DNA of 64,000 nucleotides from CAVUFH01 sp963740835. GTDB taxonomy: Bacteria; Actinomycetota; Acidimicrobiia; IMCC26256; PALSA-610. A program made the position numbers and the translations under genes. The notes under the pieces are model-generated. The model did no database searches, was not told the DNA's origin, and saw only the letters and a list, made by a program, of their open reading frames with translations. The stretch lies in NCBI GenBank assembly GCA_963740835.1, contig CAVUFH010000003.1:1873444-1937443 (forward strand). Direction: 5' to 3'. This document shows, in pieces, positions 1 to 7,710 of the stretch (within the stretch, counting starts at the first letter, position 1; each line of letters starts with the position of its first letter).

Positions 1-1
1 C

Positions 2-187
2 CTCGCGGGAACCGACACTCGGAATGGGCTCTTCCGACTGGCCACGTACGCCGTGATCGTTGCCGTCGTCTTCCTCTCGGTGCTGCGCGCGCTGCAGCCC
101 AAGAAGACACGCGGCCGGGCCGCGACGCCAGCGCGAGTCCCGGCCAACGGCCCTCGCATCCCGGGACCTTCGGCTCTAGGTCGCTAG
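2..187 (+). CDS. C-terminal end of unidentified membrane protein (partial)
   Basis: The reading frame is open from base 2 to a TAG at 185-187; the 5' end lies outside the window. About 61 residues are visible. They contain one clear hydrophobic segment (LATYAVIVAVVFLSVLRAL) followed by a basic, proline- and arginine-rich tail, as in the last transmembrane helix and cytoplasmic tail of a membrane protein. I do not recognise the family. Its final codons overlap the regulatory boxes placed upstream of the next gene. Confidence 0.45.
   Translation, partial: LAGTDTRNGLFRLATYAVIVAVVFLSVLRALQPKKTRGRAATPARVPANGPRIPGPSALGR
140..177 (+). promoter_or_regulatory. DosR-like box pair upstream of the OTC operon
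   Basis: GGGACCTTCGGCTCT at 163-177 matches the window consensus GGGACCTTCGGCCCT at 14 of 15 positions. A weaker copy, CCGGCCAACGGCCCT, lies at 140-154, 23 bp (about two helical turns) upstream. The pair sits about 130 nt before the ATG at 306 and points toward it. Confidence 0.6.
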
Positions 188-305
188 CTCCCCGTCGCGG
201 AGTCTGGACGTACCGGACACCGTGACACAGGGGAGCCGCGGTCGGGTCGGGACTCGGAGGAGGCGCTGCCCATTGCAGCGCGATGCGGTGCGAACGGAGG
301 CGAAG

Positions 306-1266
306 ATGAAGGACTTGCTGGAGATCGCGGACCTCGCGCCCGATGGACTCGATCGACTCCTCCACCTGGGGGCGGCGGCGAAGCGGGCCCCGCACGCGTT
401 CACAGGTGTGCTCGAAGGTGAGACGGTCGTCTCCTACTTCGCCAAGCCGTCGACGCGTACTCGCCTCGCGTTCGGGACCGCCGTCACCCGGCTCGGCGGC
501 GTACCGCTGATCGTCGGCCCGTCCGAGCTCCAACTCGGCCGGGGCGAGACCATCGAGGACACCGCGCGTGCTGAGCTGCTTCGCGCGTGCGTTCGTCATC
601 CGGACGTTCGCGGATGCCGATGTTCGTTGCTTCGCAGACGCCGCGACCATCCCTGTTGTCAACGCGCTCACGGACGTGCACCACCCCTGCCAAGCGCTCG
701 CCGACCTCATGACGCTGCGCGAGCACTTCGGGAGCTTCGAGGGGCTCAAGCTCGCCTACGTGGGCGACGGCAACAACATCGCGCACAGCCTCTTGCAGGC
801 GTGCGCGCTCGCCGGCGTCCACCTGACCGTAGCCACGCCGGCCCCCTTCGAGCCGCGGCCCGACATCGTCGACGCGGCCGAGCGGGTCGGCCGCGCGAAC
901 GGGGTCGAGATCGTGACGATGCATGACCCCCAGCGCGCGGTGCTCGCCGCGGATGCGGTGTACACGGACGCGTGGGTGTCCATGGGTACGCCGGAGCGCG
1001 AACGCGCCGAGCGATCACGTCTGCTCGAGCCGTACCGGGTCACGGAACGCCTCATGGCGAAGGCCAATCCGAGCGCGGTCTTCATGCACTGCCTCCCCGC
1101 GCATCGCGGCGAAGAGGTTGCGGGGGCGGTCATCGACGGTCCGCAGTCCGTCGTCTTCCAGCAGGCCGAGAACCGATTGCACACGGCGATGGCAGTGATG
1201 ATCGGACTGATCGACGGCTCGGTGAACGGACGGACGTCGAACGAACGGGTCGGAGTCCCGGCATGA
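306..1266 (+). CDS. argF: Ornithine carbamoyltransferase, frameshifted
   Basis: Transfers the carbamoyl group between carbamoyl phosphate and ornithine/citrulline. The ATG at 306 follows GGAGG. The carbamoyl-phosphate motif STRTR is near residue 50; then come HPCQ, the ornithine-loop motif DAWVSMG and HCLPAHRGEEV, so the substrate residues fit OTC rather than aspartate carbamoyltransferase. The frame changes near 566-570: the N-terminus reads to DTAR in one frame and continues VLSCFARAFVIRTF in another. A lost TG in a GTGTG run would explain this. The stop overlaps the next gene (ATGA). A catabolic role (arcB-like) in low-oxygen energy supply is an inference from the setting. Confidence 0.85.
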
Positions 1267-1712
1267 GCGGGCACGGCACTGACAACTTCCGTATCGTCGT
1301 CGGCGTCGACGACTCACACGGCGCGGGGAGCGCGTTGCGCTGGGCGCGCGACGAAGCGCGGTTGCGCGGCGCTCGGGTCGAAGCCGTGCACGCCTGGCAC
1401 TACCCGTACCTCCCGACGCCGCCGTTCACGTCACCGCCGGCGCCCGGATCCGACGCCATCGAGATCGCGGCCCGGGCCGAGCTCGACCGCGCCGTCGACG
1501 AGGTCGACGAGTCCGGATTGGTCGCGCCGATCGAACGGACGATCGTCTGGGACGGTGCCGCGAGTGCACTCATCGATGCTTCGAAGGACGCGGATCTCCT
1601 CGTCGTCGGCAGTCGAGGGCGGGGCGGTTTCACCGGACTCCTGCTCGGCTCCATCAGCCAAGAGGTGGCGCAACACGCGTCGTGCCCGGTCGTCATCGTC
1701 CCGGCCGAATGA
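1263..1712 (+). CDS. Universal stress protein, single domain
   Basis: 149-residue UspA-type protein. It opens with RIVVGVDDSHGAGSALRW and ends with the ATP-binding signature GSRGRGGFTGLLLGS (G-x2-G-x9-G-S), so nucleotide binding is expected. The ATG at 1263 overlaps the OTC stop. It is close in sequence to the USP at 2165-2596: both share the HAWHYPY/HVWHFPY segment and the C-terminal loop. The two look like a duplication with a PNPOx gene between them. USPs of this type belong to the mycobacterial DosR regulon (Rv2005c, Rv2623), where they are linked to slowed growth. Confidence 0.92.
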   Translation: MSGHGTDNFRIVVGVDDSHGAGSALRWARDEARLRGARVEAVHAWHYPYLPTPPFTSPPAPGSDAIEIAARAELDRAVDEVDESGLVAPIERTIVWDGAASALIDASKDADLLVVGSRGRGGFTGLLLGSISQEVAQHASCPVVIVPAE

Positions 1713-1734
1713 TGCCGGGACGAGAGGAGGAGCC

Positions 1735-2133
1735 ATGAGCAGCCGAGGTCTTCAGATCCTGTCGGAGGCGCAGTGCGAGGACCTCTTGACCGCGCGCTCG
1801 TTCGGCCGCATCGTGACCAAGATCGGCGATTCGATCGCCGCGCTGCCGGTGTACTTCACCATGCTCGACGGTGCCATCGTCTTCCAGACCGATCCCGGCA
1901 CGAAACTCGCGGCCGCCGTGATGAACAGTCAGGTCACGTTCGAGGTCGACGACGAAGGCGAGGGGTGGAGCGTGATGGTCGTCGGCACGTGCGAGGAGGT
2001 TCGGGCCGAGGAACAACGCGCCGCCGCGCTCGAGGTGCTCGCCGGCAGCTGGCCCGAGGGCGAACGCCAGCGTGTCGTGCGCATTCGCCCGCAGCGCACG
2101 ACCGGACGGCGATTGAATCCGGCGCCGCAGTAG
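1735..2133 (+). CDS. PNPOx-like (pyridoxamine 5'-phosphate oxidase family) flavoprotein
   Basis: 132 residues with the split-barrel FMN-binding pattern: LLTARSFGRIVTKIGDSIAALPVYF, then IVFQTDPGTKLAAAV and FEVDD, ending with a GRRL motif. The family binds FMN or F420; its substrate cannot be read from sequence. The ATG at 1735 follows GAGAGGAGGAG. Similar small PNPOx proteins (Rv3129) are DosR-controlled in M. tuberculosis. There are two paralogues in this window (4582-4977 and 14843-15253). Confidence 0.85.
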   Translation: MSSRGLQILSEAQCEDLLTARSFGRIVTKIGDSIAALPVYFTMLDGAIVFQTDPGTKLAAAVMNSQVTFEVDDEGEGWSVMVVGTCEEVRAEEQRAAALEVLAGSWPEGERQRVVRIRPQRTTGRRLNPAPQ

Positions 2134-2164
2134 CTCGCCGACACATCGAAGGTTGGAGGGTCAG

Positions 2165-2596
2165 ATGGAACGCATCGTGGTCGGCGTGGACGATTCGGAC
2201 GGTTCTCGTCGCGCGCTCGAGTGGGCGATTCGGGAAGCGAAGGTCCGCGGCGCGCACGTCGCCGCGGTCCACGTCTGGCACTTCCCGTACGTACCGACCG
2301 GTCCCTTCGTACCGGCGCCGGTGCCCGGCAGCGACGCGATCGAGGCCGAGGCCCGCCATGTCCTCGACCGTTCCGTCGACAGCGTCGACGCGTCCGACCT
2401 CGAGCAGCCCGTCGAGCGGGTGTCCGTGTGTGACGGCGCAGTGAAGGGACTCCTCGACGCCGCGAAGGACGCCGACCTCCTCGTGGTCGGGAGCCGGGGA
2501 CGCGGTGGCTTCACCGGCCTGTTGCTCGGCTCCGTGAGCCAGGAGGTCGCGCACCACGCGCCGTGCCCGGTCGTGATCGTTCCGCTGCACGGATGA
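2165..2596 (+). CDS. Universal stress protein, single domain
   Basis: 143 residues beginning MERIVVGVDDSDGSRRALEW and ending with GSRGRGGFTGLLLGS and CPVVIVPLHG. I chose the ATG at 2165 because GGAGGG lies just upstream; the in-frame TTG at 2153 falls inside that ribosome-binding region. This is the last gene of the run OTC-USP-PNPOx-USP and a close paralogue of the USP at 1263-1712. Confidence 0.92.
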   Translation: MERIVVGVDDSDGSRRALEWAIREAKVRGAHVAAVHVWHFPYVPTGPFVPAPVPGSDAIEAEARHVLDRSVDSVDASDLEQPVERVSVCDGAVKGLLDAAKDADLLVVGSRGRGGFTGLLLGSVSQEVAHHAPCPVVIVPLHG

Positions 2597-2610
2597 GGTC
2601 CTTGGACCCT
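2596..2610 (+). promoter_or_regulatory. DosR-like box upstream of GerMN lipoprotein gene
   Basis: AGGTCCTTGGACCCT matches the consensus at 11 of 15 positions and contains the near-palindrome GGTCC-TT-GGACC. Its centre is about 43 nt upstream of the GTG at 2646, a spacing seen for several other boxes in the window. Confidence 0.5.
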
Positions 2611-2645
2611 TTTCCGACGGTGCCTCCGATGTCAGTCTCGCAAGC

Positions 2646-3473
2646 GTGCAACGGCTGATCTTCGGCGTGATGTTCGCCACGCTTGCCTTCGTCACGGTTG
2701 CCTGCGGCAGCGGGGACACCGACAGCGGCACGAGCGCGTCGACGTCCACGACGAGCACGCCTGAGCGGACCGCCCCGGTGCGTGTCTACTTCGCCTGGCA
2801 CGAGAAGGTCGGCACCGCGGGCAGGACGGTCAGCGCCCGGCAAGAGCCGCGGGGTGCTGTTGCAGCACTCCTCAGGGGTCCGGACGGGTTCGAGAAGAAC
2901 ATCGGAATGGGCACCCAGATCCCCGCTGGCACCGAGTTGCGCAAGGTTGCTGTCGTCGATGGCGTCGCAACCGTTGATCTGTCCACCGAGTTCGACTCGG
3001 GCGGCGGCAGCCTTTCGATGCAACTGCGCACCGCTGAGGTCGTGTTCACCCTCACGCAGTTCCAGGACGTGCACTCGGTCACGATCCTCATCGACGGCAA
3101 GAGCGTCGAAGCGATCGGCGGGGAAGGGATTCCCGCCTCGGGTCTGTCCCGCAAGGACTTCACGAACGTCACGCCCGCGATCCTCGTCGAGTCGCCGGTG
3201 CCCGGGCAGTCCGTGACATCGCCGCTCGAGGTCTCCGGCATCTCGAACACCTTCGAGGCGACCGTCAACTACTCGGTCAACGATCCGGACGGGCTCGTGC
3301 TCAAGGACGGATCCACGATGGCGACGGCAGGCACTGGAACCTGGGGTGACTTCCGTTTCACCGTCGACTACCGCACCGCGCGCGACGGGCTCGGAAGCGT
3401 CATCGCGTGGGAGGTCAGCCCCAAGGACGGCTCACAGCAAAACGTGTACGAGGTCCCTGTGCGAATGAGCTGA
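2646..3473 (+). CDS. GerMN/Gmad2-domain lipoprotein
   Basis: 275 residues. The N-terminus is a signal peptide with lipobox (LAFVTVAC, Cys about residue 20), so the protein should be lipid-anchored outside the membrane. After a Ser/Thr-rich linker, residues about 45-150 look like a GerMN domain (VYFAWHEK, LRGPDGFEKN, VDLSTEF, VVFTLTQF). Residues about 175-275 look like the immunoglobulin-like Gmad2 domain (SPVPGQSVTSPLEVSGI). GerMN was named from spore germination but is common in non-spore-forming actinobacteria (for example LpqB). The role is unknown. The start is a GTG. Confidence 0.75.
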   Translation: MQRLIFGVMFATLAFVTVACGSGDTDSGTSASTSTTSTPERTAPVRVYFAWHEKVGTAGRTVSARQEPRGAVAALLRGPDGFEKNIGMGTQIPAGTELRKVAVVDGVATVDLSTEFDSGGGSLSMQLRTAEVVFTLTQFQDVHSVTILIDGKSVEAIGGEGIPASGLSRKDFTNVTPAILVESPVPGQSVTSPLEVSGISNTFEATVNYSVNDPDGLVLKDGSTMATAGTGTWGDFRFTVDYRTARDGLGSVIAWEVSPKDGSQQNVYEVPVRMS

Positions 3474-3502
3474 CGCTCATTCGAACGAGAGGAAGGCTCG
3501 GA

Positions 3503-4546
3503 ATGAAAGCACTCGTGTATCACGGTCCGAACGAGAAGGCGTGGCAGGAAGTGCCCGATCCGATGATCGCCTCCGATACGGATGCGATCGTGCGGGTCGA
3601 CGCGGTGACAATCTGTGGCACCGATCTTCACATCCTCAAAGGCGACGTCCCGACCGTCGAGGCGGGTCGCGTGCTCGGACACGAAGCGGTCGGCACCGTC
3701 ACCGCGGTGGGTTCCTCGGTGAAGAACGTCAAGCCGGGCGACCGCGTGCTGGTGTCGTGCATCACGTCCTGTGGCACGTGCCGCTTCTGCCGGGAGCGAA
3801 GGTACGGGCTCTGCTCCGGTGGTGGGGGATGGATCCTCGGGCACCTGATCGACGGCACCCAAGCCGAGTTCGTCCGCGTGCCGTTCGCCGACACGTCGAC
3901 CTACCCGGCGCCCGCGGGCGTGACGGACGAGCAGCTGCTGATGGTTGCCGACATCCTGCCCACTGGTTACGAGGTCGGCGTGCTCAATGGCCACGTCGCT
4001 CCGGGTGACGTGGTCGCCGTCGTCGGTGCCGGGCCGATCGGACTTTCGGCGATCGCCGGTGCGCGTTTGTACAGCCCGAGCCACGTCGTCGCCGTCGATC
4101 CGGCCGCATCGCGCCGCGAGGCCGCGAAGCAGTTCGGCGCCGATGTCGTCGTCGACCCCATGATCGAGGACCCGCTCCAGGTCGTCCGCAGCCTCACCGA
4201 CGGACTCGGCGCGGACGTGTCGATGGAAGCGGTGGGGACGCCGCAGGCATTCGAGTTGACCGTGTCGCTCGCTCGCGCCGGAGGTCACATCGCCAACATC
4301 GGCGTGCACGGTCAGCCCGCGACGTTGCACCTCGAGGAGCTGTGGATCAAGGATGTGACGATCACGACCGGCTTGGTTGACACCTTCTCGACGCCCACCT
4401 TCCTGCGTCTCCTCGCGGGCCACCAGTTCGACGCGGGCCGATTCGTCACACATCACTTCGCGCTCGACGATTTCATGGACGCGTACGAGGTCTTCGGCAA
4501 CGCCGGCCAAACCGGCGCGCTCAAGGTCGTGCTTTCGCGGACGTGA
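3503..4546 (+). CDS. Zinc-dependent alcohol dehydrogenase (MDR family)
   Basis: 347 residues. Catalytic-zinc ligands are visible in ICGTDLH and GHEAVG, the structural-zinc lobe in SCGTCRFCRERRYGLC, and the NAD(P)-binding Rossmann turn in VGAGPIGL (about residue 173). It should oxidise or reduce a small alcohol/aldehyde; the substrate is unknown. The ATG at 3503 follows GAGAGGAAGG. It lies between the lipoprotein and a PNPOx-like gene with short gaps, suggesting one transcript. An NAD(P)H-linked dehydrogenase would fit redox balancing under low oxygen, which is inference. Confidence 0.88.
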   Translation: MKALVYHGPNEKAWQEVPDPMIASDTDAIVRVDAVTICGTDLHILKGDVPTVEAGRVLGHEAVGTVTAVGSSVKNVKPGDRVLVSCITSCGTCRFCRERRYGLCSGGGGWILGHLIDGTQAEFVRVPFADTSTYPAPAGVTDEQLLMVADILPTGYEVGVLNGHVAPGDVVAVVGAGPIGLSAIAGARLYSPSHVVAVDPAASRREAAKQFGADVVVDPMIEDPLQVVRSLTDGLGADVSMEAVGTPQAFELTVSLARAGGHIANIGVHGQPATLHLEELWIKDVTITTGLVDTFSTPTFLRLLAGHQFDAGRFVTHHFALDDFMDAYEVFGNAGQTGALKVVLSRT

Positions 4547-4581
4547 ACTGTCCGACCGCCCGGAACCGAGGACGTGATGCG

Positions 4582-4977
4582 ATGAGCAGCCAAGGACTCG
4601 CGCGCATCGACAGTGACGAGTGCTACCTCTTGATACGAGGCCGATCCCTAGGACGGGTCGGGGTCAAGCTCACCGACGAGCTCGTCATCTTGCCGGTGTA
4701 CTACGCGGTCCTCGATCGCGACATCGTGTTCCGGACGGATCCGGGAACCAAGCTGAACGCCGCGGTCCTCGGCGAGCGAGTCGCGTTCGAAGTCGACAAC
4801 GCGGTGCCCGCGTGGAGTGTGCTCCTGTCGGGATACGCGCACGAGATCAGGAAAGCGGACGAACAGGTCGCAGCTCGGTCGCGACTCGGCAGCGACTGGC
4901 CCGCGGGCGAGCGGGAGTCACTGGTTCGCATCGCGGTCGACCGGGTCTCGGGACGACGCCTGCCGCCGCCCGCCTGA
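4582..4977 (+). CDS. PNPOx-like flavoprotein
   Basis: 131 residues, paralogous to 1735-2133 (MSSQGLARIDSDECYLLIRG versus MSSRGLQILSEAQCEDLLTA) with the same pattern IVFRTDPGTKLNAAV, FEVD and GRRL. I used the ATG at 4582; a longer frame back to 4543 overlaps the ADH stop and lacks similarity. It ends 2 nt before the stop of the convergent USP gene, leaving no room for a separate terminator. Confidence 0.83.
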   Translation: MSSQGLARIDSDECYLLIRGRSLGRVGVKLTDELVILPVYYAVLDRDIVFRTDPGTKLNAAVLGERVAFEVDNAVPAWSVLLSGYAHEIRKADEQVAARSRLGSDWPAGERESLVRIAVDRVSGRRLPPPA

Positions 4978-4979
4978 CC

Positions 4980-5411
4980 TCACAGTCGCGGGACGATCAC
5001 CAGCGGACACGGCGAATGCTGGGCGAGTTGCTGACTCACGGACCCCAGGAGCAGGCTCGCGAAACCACCGCGACCGCGCGATCCGACGACGAGCAACGAC
5101 GCATCGCGTGCTTGCTCGAAGAGCACCGCGGCCGGCGCGCCTTCGACGGCGAGCATCTCGATCGCGGTTCGGTCGAGGTTCGCCGCCGCCTCCTCGACCA
5201 GACGTTCGAGCAAGTCGTTCGAAGCGTGCTGCGCACGTTCCAGCCACAACGGGATGTGCGAGCTGTCGGCGTCGATCCACGCGAGGTTCAGCTCGTACGC
5301 GTGCACGACTCGCAGATGCGCGCCGCTCGCCTGGGCCTGGCTCGCGGCCCATGTCAAGGCCGCGCGTGCCCCATCGGAATCGTCGACGCCGACGACGATC
5401 GTGCTGCTCAC
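4980..5411 (-). CDS. Universal stress protein
   Basis: 143 residues starting VSSTIVVGVDDSDGARAAL (GTG at 5411) and ending with GSRGRGGFASLLLGS and CPLVIVPRL. GAGGAGG lies upstream of the start. The GTG overlaps the TGA of the PEP synthase gene (GTGA), so the two are probably translationally coupled. The closest relative in the window is the USP at 52693-53145, which also sits directly after a PEP-utilising enzyme (remnant). Confidence 0.92.
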   Translation of the reverse strand: MSSTIVVGVDDSDGARAALTWAASQAQASGAHLRVVHAYELNLAWIDADSSHIPLWLERAQHASNDLLERLVEEAAANLDRTAIEMLAVEGAPAAVLFEQARDASLLVVGSRGRGGFASLLLGSVSQQLAQHSPCPLVIVPRL

Positions 5412-7678
5412 CGTGTGCCTCCTCTGCGCGCCTCGCCAAGGATCAATCGCCGTTCGGCCGAAGCGATCACGCGGCGGGTCGCCGCGACGGCGTCGGGGTT
5501 CACCGAGACCGAGGTGATCCCGAACTGTACGAGGTGCTCGGCGAACTCGGGTCGGTTCGATGGCGCCTGCCCGCAGAGCGACGAAGTCATCCCGTGGTCG
5601 CGGGCCGCGGCGACGATGCGACCGATCGCGTCGAGGACTGCGGCGTCGCTCTCGTCGAACAATTCGGCGCAGATCTCCGAGTCGCGGTCGACACCGAGCA
5701 TCAGCTGGGTGAGATCGTTCGAGCCGATGGACACGCCATCGATGCCGAGGGCCGCGTACTCCGGAATGCGGTACACCACCGAAGGCACTTCGGCCATGAC
5801 CCACCGGTGCAGGCCGCGTTGGCGGCCGAGCGGACTTGCGTCGACGAGTTCGAGGCACGCTTCGAGCTCCCAGCGCGTCCGCACGAAGGGGATCATGATG
5901 TGCAGGTTCGGCGTCTGTTCGCGCACGCGGGCGAGGAGCTCGCACTCGAGCGTGAACAGGTCCGGTTCGCGGACGTACCGGTAGCAGCCGCGATATCCGA
6001 TCATCGGGTTGCCCTCGACCGGCTCGAACTCCGATCCGCCCTCGAGGTTGCGGAACTCGTTGCTGCGGAAGTCGATCGTCCGGTACACGACCGGTCGCGG
6101 CGCGAACGCGCTCGTGATGCGCAACAGCGAAGCCGCCATCCGATCGATGAATTCGGCCCGACCGCCGCGAGCGAGCTGCTCGCGCGGGTGCACGCCGTTC
6201 AGCGCGTCGGTCAACATGAACTCGGCACGGAGGAGGCCCACGCCGTCGACGGGCTGCGCGGCGACCTCGTCCGCGTGGTCGGCAATAGCAAGGTTGACGT
6301 ACACGAGCGTTCCGAGCGCTTCGGAGCCGTCGGTCGCGGCCGGCGGCTGCGAGCGGGCCGCGACGGTGGTTCTCGGCGCGGCCGCGCCGGCGATCACGAG
6401 GCCCTTGGTGCCGTCGACGGTCACGACCTCGCCGTCGCGCAGCACCGTCGTGGCCTTGCGGGTCCCGACAACGCACGGGACGCCGAGCTCGCGGCTCACG
6501 ATTGCCGCGTGGCACGTCATGCCGCCGCCGTCGGTGACGAGCGCCGCGGCCTTGCGCAGTACGGGAACCCAGTCAGGGCTCGTCATCGGCGCGACGAGGA
6601 CCTCGCCGCTGACGAAGTCGGACGCACCCGTCGGCGATTGCAGCACGTGGACCGGACCGCTCGCGGTGTTCGGTGACGCCCCGAGCCCGTGGAGGAGCAC
6701 CTGGCCCGCCGCCGCGGCCGGTTCGGTCTGTCGCGCGTGGAGCGTCGTGATCGGGCGAGATTGGACGAGGTAGGTCTCGCCCGCGGCGATTGCCCATTCC
6801 ACGTCCTGCGGCCGTCCGTAGTGCGCCTCGACGCGCGCGCCGAGCTCGGCCAGGGCAATGACCTCGGCGTCCGCCAAGACTCGACCCCCACCCTCGGCCG
6901 GTGTGAGCTCGACGCGGCGGTCGCCCGTGGCGGGATCGCTGACGATCGCGTGCGTCTGGGTGCCGACGCGAACGTGGACGAGCTGCAGTCCCTGCTTCGC
7001 GACCACGTACGTATCCGGTTCGACCTGGCCACCGACGACGACTTCACCGAGCCCGAATGCGCCTTCGATGACGATGTGGGAGTCGTCGTCCGTCGTCGGA
7101 TCGGCGGTGAACATGACACCACTGCGCTCGGACGGAACCATCCGCTGCACGATCACCGCGATCGCGGGCTCGTCGGAGAAACCGCGTGCGCGTCGATACG
7201 CGACGACGCGTGCTCCGAAGAGGGATGCCCAACACTCGACGACCCGTGTGAGGAGATCGTCCGCACCCGTCACGTTGGTGAAGGTCTGATTCATTCCGGC
7301 GAACGACGCGGCCGCGGTGTCCTCGCTGGTCGCCGACGACCGCACCGCGACCGGGCCGCCGCCGAGCGCGTCGTAGGCCGCGACGATCTGCTCGCGCAGC
7401 GACTCGGGGAGTCCGGCCTTGCGCACGAGCGACTGGAGGTGGTCGCTCGCGGCGGCGAGCTGGGTGGCGTCGTCGGACTCGACGGCGCCGGCGACTTCGG
7501 CGAGCTCGGAGCGCACGCCCGCCGCGTCCATCGCCTGCAGGTACGCCGGGGCCGTGACGACGAAACCCGGCGGGACGGGGAACTGCGCAAATGTGAGCTC
7601 GCCGAGGTTGGCGCCCTTCCCCCCGACGAGCGGGACGTCCTGCGCACGGACCTCGTTGAACCAGACGACGTCAGCCAT
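5408..7678 (-). CDS. ppsA: Phosphoenolpyruvate synthase / PEP-utilising dikinase
   Basis: 756 residues in the order ATP-grasp domain, swivelling phosphohistidine domain and PEP-binding TIM barrel. Visible are VGGKGANLGELT near the start, RSSATSEDTAAASFAGMNQT, the phosphohistidine segment GGMTCHAAIVSRELGVPCVV, and the C-terminal GSNDLTQLMLGVDRDS and CGQAPS with the catalytic Cys. This fits PEP synthase (pyruvate + ATP to PEP + AMP + Pi) better than PPDK. I start at the ATG at 7678; the open frame extends upstream but without family similarity. A DosR-like box lies 42 nt upstream. It would feed pyruvate back into gluconeogenesis. Confidence 0.9.
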   Translation of the reverse strand: MADVVWFNEVRAQDVPLVGGKGANLGELTFAQFPVPPGFVVTAPAYLQAMDAAGVRSELAEVAGAVESDDATQLAAASDHLQSLVRKAGLPESLREQIVAAYDALGGGPVAVRSSATSEDTAAASFAGMNQTFTNVTGADDLLTRVVECWASLFGARVVAYRRARGFSDEPAIAVIVQRMVPSERSGVMFTADPTTDDDSHIVIEGAFGLGEVVVGGQVEPDTYVVAKQGLQLVHVRVGTQTHAIVSDPATGDRRVELTPAEGGGRVLADAEVIALAELGARVEAHYGRPQDVEWAIAAGETYLVQSRPITTLHARQTEPAAAAGQVLLHGLGASPNTASGPVHVLQSPTGASDFVSGEVLVAPMTSPDWVPVLRKAAALVTDGGGMTCHAAIVSRELGVPCVVGTRKATTVLRDGEVVTVDGTKGLVIAGAAAPRTTVAARSQPPAATDGSEALGTLVYVNLAIADHADEVAAQPVDGVGLLRAEFMLTDALNGVHPREQLARGGRAEFIDRMAASLLRITSAFAPRPVVYRTIDFRSNEFRNLEGGSEFEPVEGNPMIGYRGCYRYVREPDLFTLECELLARVREQTPNLHIMIPFVRTRWELEACLELVDASPLGRQRGLHRWVMAEVPSVVYRIPEYAALGIDGVSIGSNDLTQLMLGVDRDSEICAELFDESDAAVLDAIGRIVAAARDHGMTSSLCGQAPSNRPEFAEHLVQFGITSVSVNPDAVAATRRVIASAERRLILGEARRGGTR

Positions 7679-7710
7679 GGACCGAGCATGCGCGGTCCCC
7701 ACGCCGGACG

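Noticed and set aside
2646..3473. Evidence of sporulation from the GerMN domain
   Set aside because: GerMN is widespread in non-sporulating actinobacterial lipoproteins, and no other spore gene is present.
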